In this document: positions 46,201 to 59,712 of the stretch, piece after piece
Position numbering within the stretch: position 1 is the stretch's first letter
Layout: every line of letters begins with the position of its first letter
Assembly: GCA_015183035.1 (NCBI GenBank)
Contig: JACZZP010000011.1
Span: 1,302,001 to 1,366,000, forward strand
Length of the DNA: 64,000 bases
Source of the DNA: Meloidogyne chitwoodi
Taxonomy: Eukaryota; Nematoda; Chromadorea; Rhabditida; Meloidogynidae
Reading direction: 5' to 3'
The notes under the pieces: model-generated
Seen by the model: the letters and a program-made list of their open reading frames with translations, nothing else
The model's database searches: none
Told to the model about the DNA's origin: nothing
Made by a program: the position numbers and the translations under genes

Positions 46201-49200
46201 AATAATTTTTAGGATGTTCCACCAATATTAATTAGACGAACAGACAATTCTAATAAAAATTTATTTAAAAATAAAATTCAACAAAATAATTTACGTAATG
46301 AAATTAATTTCTCTCAAGGACATTATATTTTTCGAATGACTGGGAATTTATTTGAGGGACAAACTATTGGATGGATTTCTATAATTAAAAAAAGAAAAAT
46401 AAATGAAATTGTTGATTCAGAAGATAGAGAAGAAGAAAATAAAGAAGAAGAAGAAAATGAGAGAAAAGAGGTAAATAATTTTTAAATTTTTTAAAATTAA
46501 TTATAAAAATAATAATTGAGTTAATAATGCTATCTTCCCCAATATTTAAATATTATTAATTAAATATTTTTTAAAGTTATTAATAGAATATGCTGTAGAA
46601 GAAGGAATAGATGGTTTTGTTGGTGTAGATATGTCAAATGGTCGTTTATTTGTTGGTTCTAAATTAATTGGAGGTTCTGAACGTTTTGAAGAAATTCGTT
46701 TTTCTGTGGCAGCTATACATCCTCATAACGGAAAAATTTGGGTTTGTTATTAATATTTTTATTTAAATAAAATTTTTTATTATTTTAATAAATTTATTTT
46801 GACTTTAAATTTAAAAAACAAAATTTTACCTTTTATTTAAAAAATCTATCTATTGGCATTTGTCTTAATTTTTATATATCAATTTATGATCTAGTCTCTA
46901 TTTAATTTAAAAAACATAAATTACCTTCCAAAATATTTATTTTGTTGTTTTTTATATTCTCTAGTCTCTTTTTTTTTTCTTATTTTTTGTTCACTAAAAT
47001 ATATTTTGAGATGGGTGGTCATTGGGCGCTTGGCAACGTTTTTTCTTCTCTTCAAGGAAAAGCTTCTTTTTGCCCACCTTATGCCGCTGTGCTTTTTCTC
47101 TTCAAAATAAATAATAATTGCCAAATTACCTTTATTTTATTATTTTAATTATTGCCTATATATTAATTATATTTTTAAAAATATTTTTTGATTTTACAAT
47201 TAGACTTTTTACTATTTATTAATTTATACATATACTATGCCTATTTATTCTAAGATATCTACATATTTATTTAAATTATAAAAACTTTTAGATGCACTTT
47301 AATATTTAAATGAAGATTATCCATTCCTACTTTTTTATATTTTTTTAGTCCATTAAAAATTTTTTTGATTGAATTTTGTACGTTTTTTGAGCTAAATATT
47401 TATCTAAATATTATTATTATTATTTTCTTTTACTACCGGTGTCTTTAATATATTTGTGTGCTAAATTAAAAAAAAACAATTTTTGAATTAAATGTTTCCT
47501 GAATCTATGGTTTATCTTTTAGCTAAGGTTTTTTCTTAAATTATAAATAATAAATAAATAATTTTTTAAATATTTTTATTTAATATTTTTCTTTTAAAGG
47601 CCACTGCTCTAGTTTCTGTAATTTTTGATGAATCTAATAATAATCAACCATTTTTTGATCGTCAACAATTTAATTTTGAATTAGATTTATTAAATTTAAA
47701 ACATTTTCCAACATTTTTGGGTCAAATTGAAGCAGAAATAAAAACAAATAATTCAGAATTATCTGAAATTCCTTTAATTGAATATTTAATTGAAAAAAAA
47801 GAAAATTCTTCAAATAATTTATTTAGTATTGGACGTGAAAGTGGAAAAATACATTTAATGAGAAGACCAACAGAAATTGAATTAAATAAAGAAAATGATG
47901 TTAAATTTAAAGTAATTTATTATATTTAAATAAATTAAAATATTTTTTAAAAACAAATATAATAGAAAAGTTTGGAGAAATGAGAGAAAATTAATATTAA
48001 TTATATTAGGGTTAAAAAATATATTAAAATAAATTTTTATTATTAAAAAAAGGTATTTGCTTGTTCTCAATCAATAATTCAAAGAGATCAACACCAAAAT
48101 TATAATAATTGTGCTGAAGCTTTTGTTAATGTTTTATTTAAAAAACAAATATTTGAAGAAAATGAACAAATTATAACAACAAAAAATATTAAAGAAATAA
48201 CAACTTTACCAACTTTATCTCCACTAACATCTACTACTATAATTTCTTTAACTTCTTCTAATGATCAAATTGATGGAATTATTGAATTTATTCCTTTACC
48301 TAAAACATTATTTTTATCCCCAACAAAACCACCTGGTTCTACAATACTTAAGTAAATATTTATAAATTAAAATATAACTTTAAATATTATTTTTAGAGTC
48401 TCAGTACGTACTCATAATCCAACAGATGGAAATTGGTATTTAATTCCAAATGGATTAGAAGGAGATAATAATAATAATATTCCAATAAATGTAAAATAAT
48501 AATAATATTTTTTTAAATAATTAAAAAAAATATATTTTAGTTGCATTATTGGGTAGAAGGTGATGGAGAAAATTTTTTTACAATGCATGGAAATTCTCTT
48601 ATTTTAAAATATTCATTATCACCTGGTCAATGGGATATGAATTTACGTGCTCGTTTACAACGTAAAGGAAGAATTTCAGTTGCTGAACATAAACTTAAAA
48701 TTATTGCAATTGGAGATGAAGGACCTCAACTTTACCCTGTTTTTGATAAAATTAGCCATGAATTTCATGTAAAATTATTTTTTATATATTTTATATCAGA
48801 CATTTATTTGTTTTCTATCCATTAAATATATTTTAAATAATTTTTTATTCTTTTTAAATAATTTTTAGATTGACCCAGAAGGCCATTTTCCTGTTATCTT
48901 CCCTCCATTAAATGCTTCCTTGACAGGTGGTGGAAGTGAAAATATTCGTTTTAATCTTTTCCCTGCTAGAAGTAATGACCAAACAGATGGAGTAGAAATA
49001 CATCCAAAAACTGTAAAAGAATAATATTTTTATTAAATTTATTTATTTATTTAAAAAATATTTTAAGGGTCAACTTAGAGTTCGTCGAACATTTCTTCGT
49101 CATTTCTCATCAGAAAAAGGAGGAGAAGTTTTTCTTGTTGTTAGAGCTATTAATCAAGGAATATCTGATAAACAACAACAATATTTTTCTGATGCAAGTA

Positions 49201-52200
49201 TTTCACTTATTGTTATACCTAAAAGTTTGTTTTTTAATTTTAAATTTTTATTTTAATATTTTTTAGTTATTCCACCATTAAAATTTGAATCTACACTTTA
49301 TCGTTATATTTTATCTGAACGTCAACTAGCTGGAAATATTTTAGAAAATGGTCCTCCAATTAGAATTGTTGAACATAATTTACATTCAAATATTCGTATT
49401 AGACTAGCAGCTTCCCCTGAATCTGCTTGGGCACTTAAACATTTTGGATTAATGCCAAATGGATCTTTGCTTTTAAAAGAGGAATTAGATATTGAAAGAA
49501 TGACTGATAGTAGTCAAGGGTTAATAAAAATGGAGGTTATTTATTTATTTATTTTTAATAAAAATAATTATTTTGAAATTTATTTTTTAGGTTGTTGCTG
49601 AAGATATCTCTTCTGAAGGAAAAAAAATAGAAGCTAGAGCTAAAGTGGAAATTCAGGTAAATTTATTTTTTATTATTTTAATTAATTAATTTTATTTTTT
49701 AAAGTTAATTGACAATAATGAATATATTCCTGTATTTTCTCCTCTTTATCCTGAATTTCATTTACGTCCAGAAAATCTTTTTGCTGGTCATCCAATTGGA
49801 AAACTTTCTGTTAAAGACGAAGATTTTACTGATAGGCAAGGAGATACTCTTATATTTCGTGCAATTTCTGGTAAATTTTTTAAAATAATATTTTTGGTTT
49901 TATTTATTTTTAAATATTTAAAATTTCTATTATTTCAGTAAAAATAAAATATATTTAAATTTAATTTTATAATATTTTTATAAAGGAAATGCTTCTCATC
50001 TCATTCATGTCCAAAGAGATGGCCAATTACTTGTTAAAGATCAAAATGCAGCATTACCCGGTGTTTATACTCTTCTTGTTGAAGTTCAAGATTTTGGAGG
50101 ATTAAGTGCTCGTACAACAGTTATTTTTGTTTTATCAAATTTTGAGGAGAATTTAACATCATCTAAACAACAAAGCATTATTAATGTTGAAGAAAAAGGT
50201 TTTTCTAAATTTTAAATGAATTAAATATATTTTTATAGGTACTACTATAGAATTTCCACTTCCTCCAGTCGAAGTAATAGGAGAAGAAATAAAAGAACAA
50301 AATCATAAAATTATTAGTTCTGAAGGAAATAATTTAAAACCAATTTTCTCTGTAAGAGATTCAATTGACTGGGAAAAAATGATAAAAACTGATAAAAATA
50401 TGTCAGAAGAACATTTTAATTATATTTTGGAAGAAAATAATTATAAAGGACTTTTTAAAATGGATAAAAATAATGGACAATTATTTTTGGAAGAAAATTC
50501 TGAAAAAAATTTTATACTAAATACTGGGAATGAATATAAATTAAATGTTAGAGTAGAACGTCCAATGATTGAAAGAAATGATGAAAAGAATAAAAATAAA
50601 GGTAAATATTAGGCATTAATTAATATATTTTATTTTTTAAGAACGTGTTCTTCTTCGTAGAGTTTATACAGTTAGATTAGTACCTAATACTTCAATTATT
50701 CCAACAATTATTAATACTTTTGAAACAACTAAAATATTTATAAATGAATCTAAAATTGAAGAAAATAGTAAAATAATTCCAACAACACCAACTGAAAATA
50801 TTTTATCAACTTCTACTATTTTTGAAGAAAATGAGGAAACTTTAAATCCAACATTATTTTCTTCAACTTTTTCTTCAGAAAATAATAGTTTTACTACTAC
50901 TACTATAATTGAAGAAACAACTAATAATAATGAATTTACTGATGAAACAATTAAAGAAACAACAGACAACAATTTAAATATTGAAAATGAATTTTTATCG
51001 TCTTCAACTCTAAAAGCACCTTCTGCTCGTCCTTTAGAATTTTCTTCAACAACTTTAACAAAAATTAATGAAATTCCTACAAAAATAACAAAATTAACAA
51101 CTTCTACTATTTCATTTAATAAAAATTTAGAAAAACTTCATTTTGCTCTTTCTCGATATCATTGGCTTCTTAATAATCCTGAAAATAATATTTTTGTTGG
51201 AAAATTAGATATTATTAATAATGAAAATAAAGAAGAATTTTTAAATAATTTACACATGATTATTGACCCTCCACAGTTTAGACAATGGTTTAAAATTGAT
51301 TCTGAGGTATTTTTTAAATTAATTTATTTATTATTTTCTTAAAATTAAAGAATGGTAATCTTTATTTAAATGAAGTCCCTGAAGGATTATTTGGACGTCA
51401 AAGAGCAGAATTCAAAATTAATTTAGTTAATCAAAGTTCAATAATTGCAGAGACAAGTGTAACTGTTGATTTAAGTTTACCTTCTAATGAAAATTTAATT
51501 GACAAAAATGAAGAAAAAAATGAAAGAAATAATAGTCCAATAACAACAACAACAACTAAAAAAGCTTTGGAAACAACATTAGAAATTTCTGAAAGTTCTG
51601 ATCAAGAAGTTAATTTTAAAAAAATTAATATATTTATATATTTTATTTTAAAAATATATAATATTTTAAATATTTTTTTTTAATTAAATAATATATTTAT
51701 TTTAACAGGGAACATCATTAAATGCAATAGACAATATTCATCATTTTACAGTTAGTGTATCTCCTATACATTTTACTACAAATATTATTGGAGAAAGTCA
51801 AAATAAATTTACACAAAAATCAAATTGTATAAATAAATATTTGTAAAAAATAAATAAAATATCTAAAAATTTATAGATTTAAAATTTGGTTCTTCTGAAT
51901 TTAGAGCAATGTTACCAGAAGGACGTTATGGAAATAGTGGAGCACAATTAACACTTAGACCATATCCTCTCTCTACTGTATATTTTTTATATTTTAAAAT
52001 TAAAATATTTTTGTAGGGAATGCCTAAAGGAATTAAATATTCACTTATTGGAATTGATGATTCTAGCAATAATATTAATAATAATTTACCTTTCTTTGTG
52101 GTAATTTTTTTAAAATAATTAAACTTATATAATTTAATTTAAATTTATTTAGAATAGTGATAGTGGAGATTTAATAGCTTTTGCTGAAATTGATAGAGAA

Positions 52201-55200
52201 GAAAAATCTTTATATCGTTTTATGGTTAAGGTATATAAATTAATTAATTTATTATTTAATTTAATTTTAAAAATAGGCTTTTTATCCAATAAATAATCAA
52301 AATGCTTCAACTCTCGTTACTGTACAAATTCTTGATGTTAATGATAATTTTCCTCATTTTTTGGAGCCTTTAATTTGGACAATACCAATAACAAGAAATA
52401 CTCCTTTAAATTCTAAATTAGCTATTTTTAAAGCTGAAGATAATGATGAAGGTTCTCATGGTCGTATACATTTTAAAATTGAAAAAGATTCAAGTGGTGG
52501 ATTGTTTAATATTAATTCTAAAACTGGAGAATTATTTTTGGCAAATAATGTACCATCAGAGAATATTGATCCTAAAGTTTGTTTTTTATTTAAAATAATT
52601 TTGTAAATTTTATTAAAAATTTAATAAAATTCTTCTATTTTTAGGATCAATTTGAAATAATAATTTCTGCATTGGATGGTGGTCGTCCATCACTCCGTAC
52701 TGAACATCAAGTTAGAATAGAAGTTTTCCCTGAAGGGAATGAACTTTCTTCTCCAGATTTTCTTCGTTCAGAATATAATGCTGGAATTATTGCTGGAGCT
52801 GCTGCACAAAATGGAACTTTTATTTTTCAAGTAACTGCTGGAATTTCTAAACAAATTTGTTATAATCTTATTGGTTAGTTTTTTATTTTTATATAATTTT
52901 TTCTTCTTTTTTCAGAACCTCCAATAGCCAAACTTTTTGTTATTGACACACATAATGGACAAATCCGTATGGGCAGAAGACCTCTTGATTCTGAACGGGG
53001 TCATCAATGGATACTTAATATTAGTGCAAATGAATGTCAAGAAGAAGAAGAAAGTCATCAACATGGATTACATAATACATTTACAACGGTTATTTATATT
53101 GTTATTACTTATATAAAGATTTAAAAAATTTATAATATTTATTTTAAAAGACTTTGACTGCCTCAAAAATTCTAATATGATATTTTGTTTGGTATTGGTT
53201 TTAGATAATCGAATTACATAATTTTATTATTTTTATTTAAAAAAATTAATAATTAATTAAATTTATAGGTAAAAGTTCAATTAGATCATTTACCAATTAT
53301 TAATATTCCTCAAATAACAACAACAACAAATATAATTGGAATTAAAGGAGAAGTAGATTCTGAAACAAATTTAAATAATTGTCATTTTTCTCAAAAAGTA
53401 TTTAATACCGAAATTGAAGAAAATATAGAAGGAAAACAAAAACTTTTAATTTTAAATATTCTTGGAAATTGTCAAAAAATAAATTGTTTATTAAATCAAA
53501 GCAATGGTAATTTAAATTAATTAATTTTATTTTATTTATCAATACAATTTGTTATATTATTAATATTTTCTTCTACTGTATTTTAGAGGAGAGATATTAA
53601 TTGTTTTTAATTTTATAGAAGCATTTGAATTAATTAATGGAATAAATGATAATAAATATTGTGAACTTTTTGCCATTCAACCATTAGATAGAGAAAATAA
53701 AAGTCTTCAATTTTTAGTTATTAATATTAGTAATGAAAATAAAGCAATTATTAATGAAATAAAATTAGATTCTTCTGAATTAATTACAAATAATAATAAT
53801 GAAAGAAGTAAAGTTCCCCAATTAGTAGAAAATGAAAGACAACTAATTAAAAGACTAAAAAGAAAAAATGGGAGATTAAGACAAAATAATTTAAAAGAAA
53901 ATAATGGACGTGAAATGGCCTTTAATGGATTAGTAGAACGTTAGTTTATTTTTACATAGTTTATAATATCCTTATTAAATTATTTATTCTTTATATTATT
54001 TATTTGACATTTAATTTCCTAAAATTAAATATTCCAATTTTTTAACTTTAATAAATTTAAGAACATTTCAGAGATTAAGTCAAGATTAGCTGATAATCAA
54101 GCATTGGTTGTTGTTCGTGTTATTGATAAAAATGATAATGAACCTCAAATTAAACATTTAACATCTGATGGTCAACTTGGTTATATTTTTTAATTAAATA
54201 TTTTAATTAAATTAATTTAAATTTTGTTAGTTTTTGCCATAGATTGGCAAGCACCTGTACTTCAACCTATTGGAAGAGTTAATGCCTTTGACCCAGATGA
54301 ACAACCTAAACAACTTCAATTTTATTTAGAAGGAGAAAGTTCTTCATTATTTTCGATTAATTCCACTTCTGGTGTTATTCAATTAATGAAATCATTACAA
54401 GCAGAAAATTCAGAAGAATATTCTTTACGTGTTAGTGTCAGTGATGGAGAACATACTGTACAAGCACCAATGACTGTATTTAATTATTTTAATAATTAAA
54501 TTATATTTTATTATTTCTTTAGATATACAAACTTCAGCCAGGAACAAATATTGCTCTTTTAATAATAAATAAATCAGTAGATCAAGTTGATATACTCAGC
54601 GTTGTTCGGTTAATTTTTTAATTTATTTAAAAAATAAATACATAAATAATTTTTAGTCATTTAAATGCTCTTCTTCCTTCATTAGATGTTGATATTCTTG
54701 TTAAACAAGTCTATATAGGTGAAAATGGATTAGCTGATCCTAGACGTACTCATTTACTTGTTTATGCTCAAGATAAACAAACAAAAATACCTTTGACTGC
54801 TGTTCGATTAAAAGAGTAAAATAATAATAAAATTATATTTTAATTTTATTTATTCACAGATTGCTTGAATCTTCACTCAGCCAATCTGAACATTCTGACG
54901 AAAAATCTCCTGTTATTCCAAATCTCAAAATTGCGGATTCTCCTCTACAATTTTTAGCAAGTGTTCAAGTTCCTGATTATGGGAGTTCTACATCACCATT
55001 TCGACTAAATCCTACTGAAATTGTTAAAAATATATTTTATTTTTTTAAATTAATTTTAATTTTAAGATTCTTTTGTCTGTTAGTGCATTTTTGGTATTTG
55101 GAATTTGTACAATGCTTTATTTACTTTTACGGTGTTGCAAAAGGTAAATAATTTTTTTAAATTTTTTAATTTTATTTTTTAAAGAAAACAAGAATTAATA

Positions 55201-55887
55201 ACAAAAACTGATTTGGAATATATGGTAGATAGTCAAATAGCTGGCCCTAGACCTTATAATGTTGAATTAATAACACGTAAAGCAATGCAAAATATTCATA
55301 ATACACTTAAATTGACTGAACCTATTGAAGATTGCACAATGACGTTATTTTTAAATAAAACTTTAATTAATATTTTTTTATTTTTTAAGTCCAGAATCTC
55401 GTACAACAATGTTAGCTTCTTCAGGTATTTATAATAGTGGAAGTCTTGGAGGTCCTTTAAAAAGAACAAATCGAGAATTATTATCAGAGGAAGGAACACC
55501 ACCCCAACAATTATTTTCTAATTCTAATATATCAAATGAAAAATTAATTAAAGGAAATGGAATATATAGAAATGAAGGACTTGACAATAATAATAATGTT
55601 TGTTTAATATATTTTAAAATTTATAGAAAAATGATTCAAAACTGTAAAATAATTTTTTAACATAATTTAAAAGAATTTAATTTTTTATTAAAATTTTTAA
55701 GGAAGAACCAGAATATTCTCCAACAATTCCCCGAAATCAAAGAATACAAAACAATTTTGATTCTGGAGAAATTAGTCCAGAAACAATGAGAAGTGAAGCA
55801 GAAGAAATAAATATTTTAACTCAACAAGAATCCTCTCAAACATCTCCTTCAAATAATAATTCTCCAAAATTAAGAAATGGAAATTAA
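43234..55887 (+). CDS. Giant cadherin, single-pass membrane receptor
   Basis: Multi-exon (about 35 small exons) cadherin of well over 2,000 residues. It starts MFFLIFSIFFFLKYSSLAFA (signal peptide). EC-repeat calcium motifs are seen along it: VNDHTPKFIQRIYHF (about 45484), AVDGDADEFGHLRYKI, VDKDVPPILIRR (about 46170), LIDNNEYIPVFSPLYPEF (about 49707), DVNDNFPHFLEPLIW (about 52336), DNDEGSHGRIHFKI, IDKNDNEPQIKHL (about 54122) and NAFDPDEQPKQLQFYL. A Ser/Thr/Glu-rich, mucin-like stretch lies at about 50690-51110. The membrane helix ILLSVSAFLVFGICTMLYLL is at about 55066-55130, followed by RCCKR. The tail begins TDLEYMVDSQIAGPRPYNVE and then LITRKAMQNIHNTL. It ends SPKLRNGN and TAA. Many EC motifs are degenerate. 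The orthologue among the large nematode cadherins was not determined. One intron (about 46743-47600) is unusually long. Confidence 0.85.
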
Positions 55888-56814
55888 ATTATTAATAAAT
55901 TATAATATTTTTTTTAATTTTTAAAGTTTAATAATTTTTATGAAAAATACTTTTTAAAAATATTTTAAATAAAAAAAAGATTTTTTTTAATGAACAATAT
56001 AATTTAAATAAACTTCAAAAAATCATAAAATATTTAGTCTTGTTATTATAAAATAATCCATGCAATATAATTATATTTAATGTTTAAAAAAATTTTTTTA
56101 CATAAATAAATCTTTAATATTATTTTTTTATTAATTTATTGTAACTTGAGTAAAATAACAAATTTATTTAATTAACGAGAATTGTATAATTTAAAAAATA
56201 CAAGAAATAAGGCATATTATTATATATAATATTATTATATTAAAATATTTTTTGTTCAATAAAATGATCGTTTATGTAAAAAAAAATAAAAATAGTTTTT
56301 ATATATGTATAAAATTAAAACATTTTCTCTTAAATAATCCATGTTAAGTTTATTAAGAGTTTATTTAAAATCTTAAAATAATCTTTATGAACATAAAAGA
56401 ATCTTTTGTTTGCCTAAAGCTAATTTATTAATGTTGCCCATATAACAAATAAGCTTTGGTTTTATAATTCTATATTCAAATATTCTCATGTATGTATAAA
56501 AACCACCATTCATTCAATAAATTTATTTTTTATCTGAGGAAAAAATTCTCCTCAAATTATTTTTTATTCCTTCTTTTAATAAATATTCAAAAATTACTAA
56601 ATTAAATATATTTTTATCTAAAAATGGAAAATAAATACAACAATAAAAAAAATAAAAATATTTTAAGAAATCTACCTATTAAATTGCTTTTTGAAATATT
56701 CAGAGCAGCTAATATCAGGCATTAAAATAGATTCAAAAATTTTAAAAAATAAAAAGATTAAAAACACTCTTTGTCTTTATATATCTACTTTATACTTGAT
56801 GTTATAATTATATT
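55888..56814. other. Cadherin 3' flank, AT-rich
   Basis: It probably contains the cadherin 3' UTR. No other gene or element is seen. Confidence 0.4.
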
Positions 56815-57331
56815 CATGGTCGGGGTAATAGCAAGCTTGCAGCCCCTATTTTTCATTTTTTGTTTATTTTTCCTTCATTTCTTCGGGCAAGTAAAACCAT
56901 CAAAAATAATTAATTTTTATTCACGTTCGTAAGGATAAAATAATGAAACATGGTGCCAAAAATTGAAAAATATATTTGAAATATTACCATTTATGCCATA
57001 GAAACTTTTCGCACAAACTTGGATCTATTGAAAATGTTTTATTACTTTTCCATTTTTGAGGCCATGAACGGTTGGTCTTCGACCAAACGTGGATCTATTC
57101 GTTAAAATTTACTCTAATGTGTAGAAGTTATTTTGGTCAGATAGTGTTTTGTATTGGCATGAACAATAAAATATTTAGAGTAAATTTCAATGAATAGATC
57201 CAAGTTTGTTCGAAGAACAACCGGTCATAGAATTGCCCGGAGCAAAAAGAGATGAAAAAATGAAGTAAAAAAGGTAAAAATAAAAAAAAAATGAAAAATA
57301 GGGGGCTGGAAGCTTGGTATTCCCATGATCG
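56815..57331. mobile_element. ~520 bp inverted-repeat element
   Basis: The outer arms are CATGGTCGGGGTAATAGCAA and onward through GCAGCCCCTATTTTTCATTT, against CAGCCCCCTATTTTTCATTT read on the other strand from 57331. The inner part repeats the arrangement: TGGATCTATTCGTTAAAATT at about 57081 faces AATTTCAATGAATAGATCCA at about 57183. It is non-coding, a fold-back MITE in structure. Confidence 0.7.
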
Positions 57332-58130
57332 GTTCTCTCCTGGGATGTTTTATAAAACGGGATTATAATACTATAATTACATTAACATTTTGTAACTTTT
57401 AAAAAGGGCTATTACTTTTACTATTTTAATGCCTAAATAATATTAGTAATGAAAAGACAACATTTAATAAAGTATCTGTAATAGAAAAAAAATTAAAAAA
57501 ATATTCAATAAAATTAATATCGTCAACTACAATAATTTTTATAAACTTCAAAAAATGGACCAGAAAATTTTTAATAATTTATGTATTGGCAGGAATAATT
57601 TTAAAAAAATTGTTCAACGAAATAAAGGTAATATATTATTGAAAAAAAAATATTTTTAAATAATTATAATCAGAGTAAGATCGAACTTTCGCGTTTTTTT
57701 CGTAATTCTGCTAAAAAAATTTTCGAAATTATGCGAAACTATTTTCGAGTTTTTATTGTTATTTTGAGTTATTTTTTATATGAAAGTCTGTAAATTTTGT
57801 CCGCAAATGAATAAAAAAATAATGTGAATGGTAATAAATATTAATGGTGAATAAAACATAGTATACTGTATTGTGAAGATATCAGAATAGGTGAAGAAAT
57901 AAACGTAGATATGTCCTTAAAGATGAAAAAAATAATTAGAAGTTTTTATTACTTTTTTTTTTTATTATAGAAATTAAAATATATTTAAAAACAAATTTGT
58001 AGGAAAGCTTAAATAATTTTCACTGATTTATGTAAATAATTTAAAATGGGCATGAGACTCAGTTGACCACTCTTTTCATCTTCTGATAAAATGCATGTAG
58101 GGGACGATTCAGAATATCCAGTTGTTTTTG
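57332..58130. other. AT-rich spacer between transposon remnants
   Basis: No gene is seen. There are short open frames only. Confidence 0.35.
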
Positions 58131-58456
58131 GGGTGTCCGGAAAATTCCTCTTCTGAAAATTCCTCTCCAGATTTTTGGAAAATTCCTCTTCATCAGAAAA
58201 TTCTTCTCCAAGCATAAGTATTCTCTCTGTAAAATACCTCTTTTAACAGAAAAATCCTGGTAAATTCCTAGTTGGCTATTAGAGCTGCGTCGTAAGTGAA
58301 ATTTACCGTAAGCCGTAATCCGTAACCGTAATTTACCACCGTAAGCCGTTACCGTAAACCGTAAGAACCGTAATTTTTCAAATTTTATACTCCTGTGGCC
58401 AAAAATTCCGCTTTTTTGTGTTACTGGTTAAAATTTTGAAAATTTTACATCACTAT

Positions 58457-58560
58457 TAGGGTGCCGTTTTCGAGTGGGGCCGTTTTGAGCCTTTTTCGGG
58501 CCGAATTTCAATGCCCGACTCGATTTTTCGGATTGGGCCGACTCGAAACCGGCAACCTTA
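58457..58560. mobile_element. Third-level nested MITE, TAGGGTTGCC family
   Basis: The ends TAGGGTGCCGTTTTCGAGT and ACTCGAAACCGGCAACCTTA are inverted. The flanks ATCACTAT and ATCACTAA form an 8 bp duplication with one mismatch. It is the same family as the elements at 12854 and 34725 and lies inside the hAT-type element. Confidence 0.75.
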
Positions 58561-58828
58561 ATCACTAATGCAAAAAATTCCTTTTTTAGCGCCGCAGGCG
58601 AAATTTTTTTTAATTTTTTAAATCTCTGTTGCCGAAAATTACACTTTTTTTAGCGCCGCAGGCAAAATTTTTTAATAAAAATGCACGTTAGTTGCCAAAA
58701 ATTCAAATTTTTTTAGTGATGCAATCAAAAATATAGGACTTATTTTTATAATAGATTTAAAAAATTTCAAAATGAAAGAAAAATAAAAAAACAAATTTAA
58801 CAATGATTAATAACTGGCAAATATATTG

Positions 58829-58906
58829 TAAATATCATAGGAATTGAACCTACGTCTAGGTTAGTATCCTAGACTAACACACCAACCACTCAACCATACT
58901 AACATC
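58829..58906 (-). other. tRNA-like sequence (pseudo-tRNA or SINE head)
   Basis: On the minus strand there is a D-loop-like TGGTTGAGTGGTTGGTGTG (A box). It is followed by a 5 bp anticodon-like stem TTAGT-CTAGGAT-ACTAA, whose loop would give anticodon AGG, and a T arm GTAGG-TTCAATT-CCTAT (B box GGTTCAATTCC). The 7-base ends (GTTAGTA and GATATTT) do not pair, so a working tRNA is unlikely. An alternative 6 bp pairing GTCTAG/CTAGAC competes. It is best read as a tRNA-derived fossil inside the transposon. Confidence 0.5.
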
Positions 58907-59712
58907 ACAAGGGAGTCCAATTTAATTATAGATAAGTCTTTTCTAGTAAAATTTTTTTCTCCAAAAATGTCATTTTATGGGGTGTAAATTTTTTACGGTT
59001 TTGCCGTAATTAGGTGCCGTAATCCGTTACCGTAACCGTAATCAAAAATAACCGTAATTTTTTACGGTTCCGTAACCGTAACCGTGATTACGGCGCAGCA
59101 CTATTGGCTATCCACCTTTACGCAAATAACATTTACAGTTTGCAAGCACTCTTTGCATTTTTGGCGTTAGGAAAATTGCACGCTTATTTTTCCTTTATAG
59201 TATGCCTTTGGCACAGAGAGAAAAAGGAAATTAATTACTAATAAAGTGAAAATATGTTTATTTTATAATGATTAAAGATTATAAATTTTGGAAATGGCTT
59301 TGTTTATAAATATGTACATAATAGAATTATTTTAACATTTTAATTAACTTCCAATATGTCTTTTTTTTTTGCCCAACTAATAATTCCTCGGATGAAAAAT
59401 TCTGAATTCCATTTTACGACGAACAAACTCTCGATACTGTCAAGGAAAAAATCCCAAATTTTAATTATTGAATATCTACAAGGTTTTCGACTATTGAAGA
59501 CTACTTTAATCATTTATAAAATAAACATATTTTCACTTTATTAGTAATTAATTTCCTTTTTCTCTCTGTGCCAAAGGCATACTATAAAGGAAAAATAAGC
59601 GTGCAATTTTCCTAACGCCAAAAATGCAAAGAGTGCTTGCAAACTGCAAATGTTATTTGCGTAAAGGTGGATAGCCAACTAGGAATTTACCAAAAATCCT
59701 CCTTAAATAATA

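Larger units (their letters stand above)
58280..59103. mobile_element. Non-autonomous hAT-type element, 824 bp, exact 8 bp target duplication
   Basis: The ends TAGAGCTGCGTCGTAA and TTACGGCGCAGCACTA are imperfect inverted repeats starting TAGNG, as in hAT elements. The 8 bp TTGGCTAT is duplicated at 58272-58279 and 59104-59111. Subterminal regions are full of CCGTAA/TTACGG motifs on both sides, which could be transposase-binding repeats. There is no transposase gene. It sits inside the arm of an older element and itself carries the nested element at 58457-58560 and a tRNA-like sequence. Confidence 0.85.
58249..59712. mobile_element. Outer inverted-repeat element split by a nested hAT insertion
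   Basis: The left arm is 58249-58279 plus 59112-59257. The right arm is about 59526-59712. The arms pair closely over about 175 bp, including CCTAGTTGGCTAT, ACCTTTACGCAAATAAC, AGTGCTTGCAAACTGCAAAT on the right, and TGCCTTTGGCACAGAGAG. The left arm is cut by the element at 58280-59103. Weaker pairing (CTCTCCAGATTTTTGG at about 58164, and its counterpart at about 59838-59853) extends beyond both ends. Confidence 0.75.

Noticed and set aside
50664..50972. Minus-strand Val/Ser-rich open frame
   Set aside because: Antisense shadow of the Ser/Thr-rich cadherin exon on the plus strand.
58829..58906. Functional tRNA gene with anticodon AGG
   Set aside because: The acceptor stem does not pair and it lies inside a transposon; kept only as a tRNA-like fossil.
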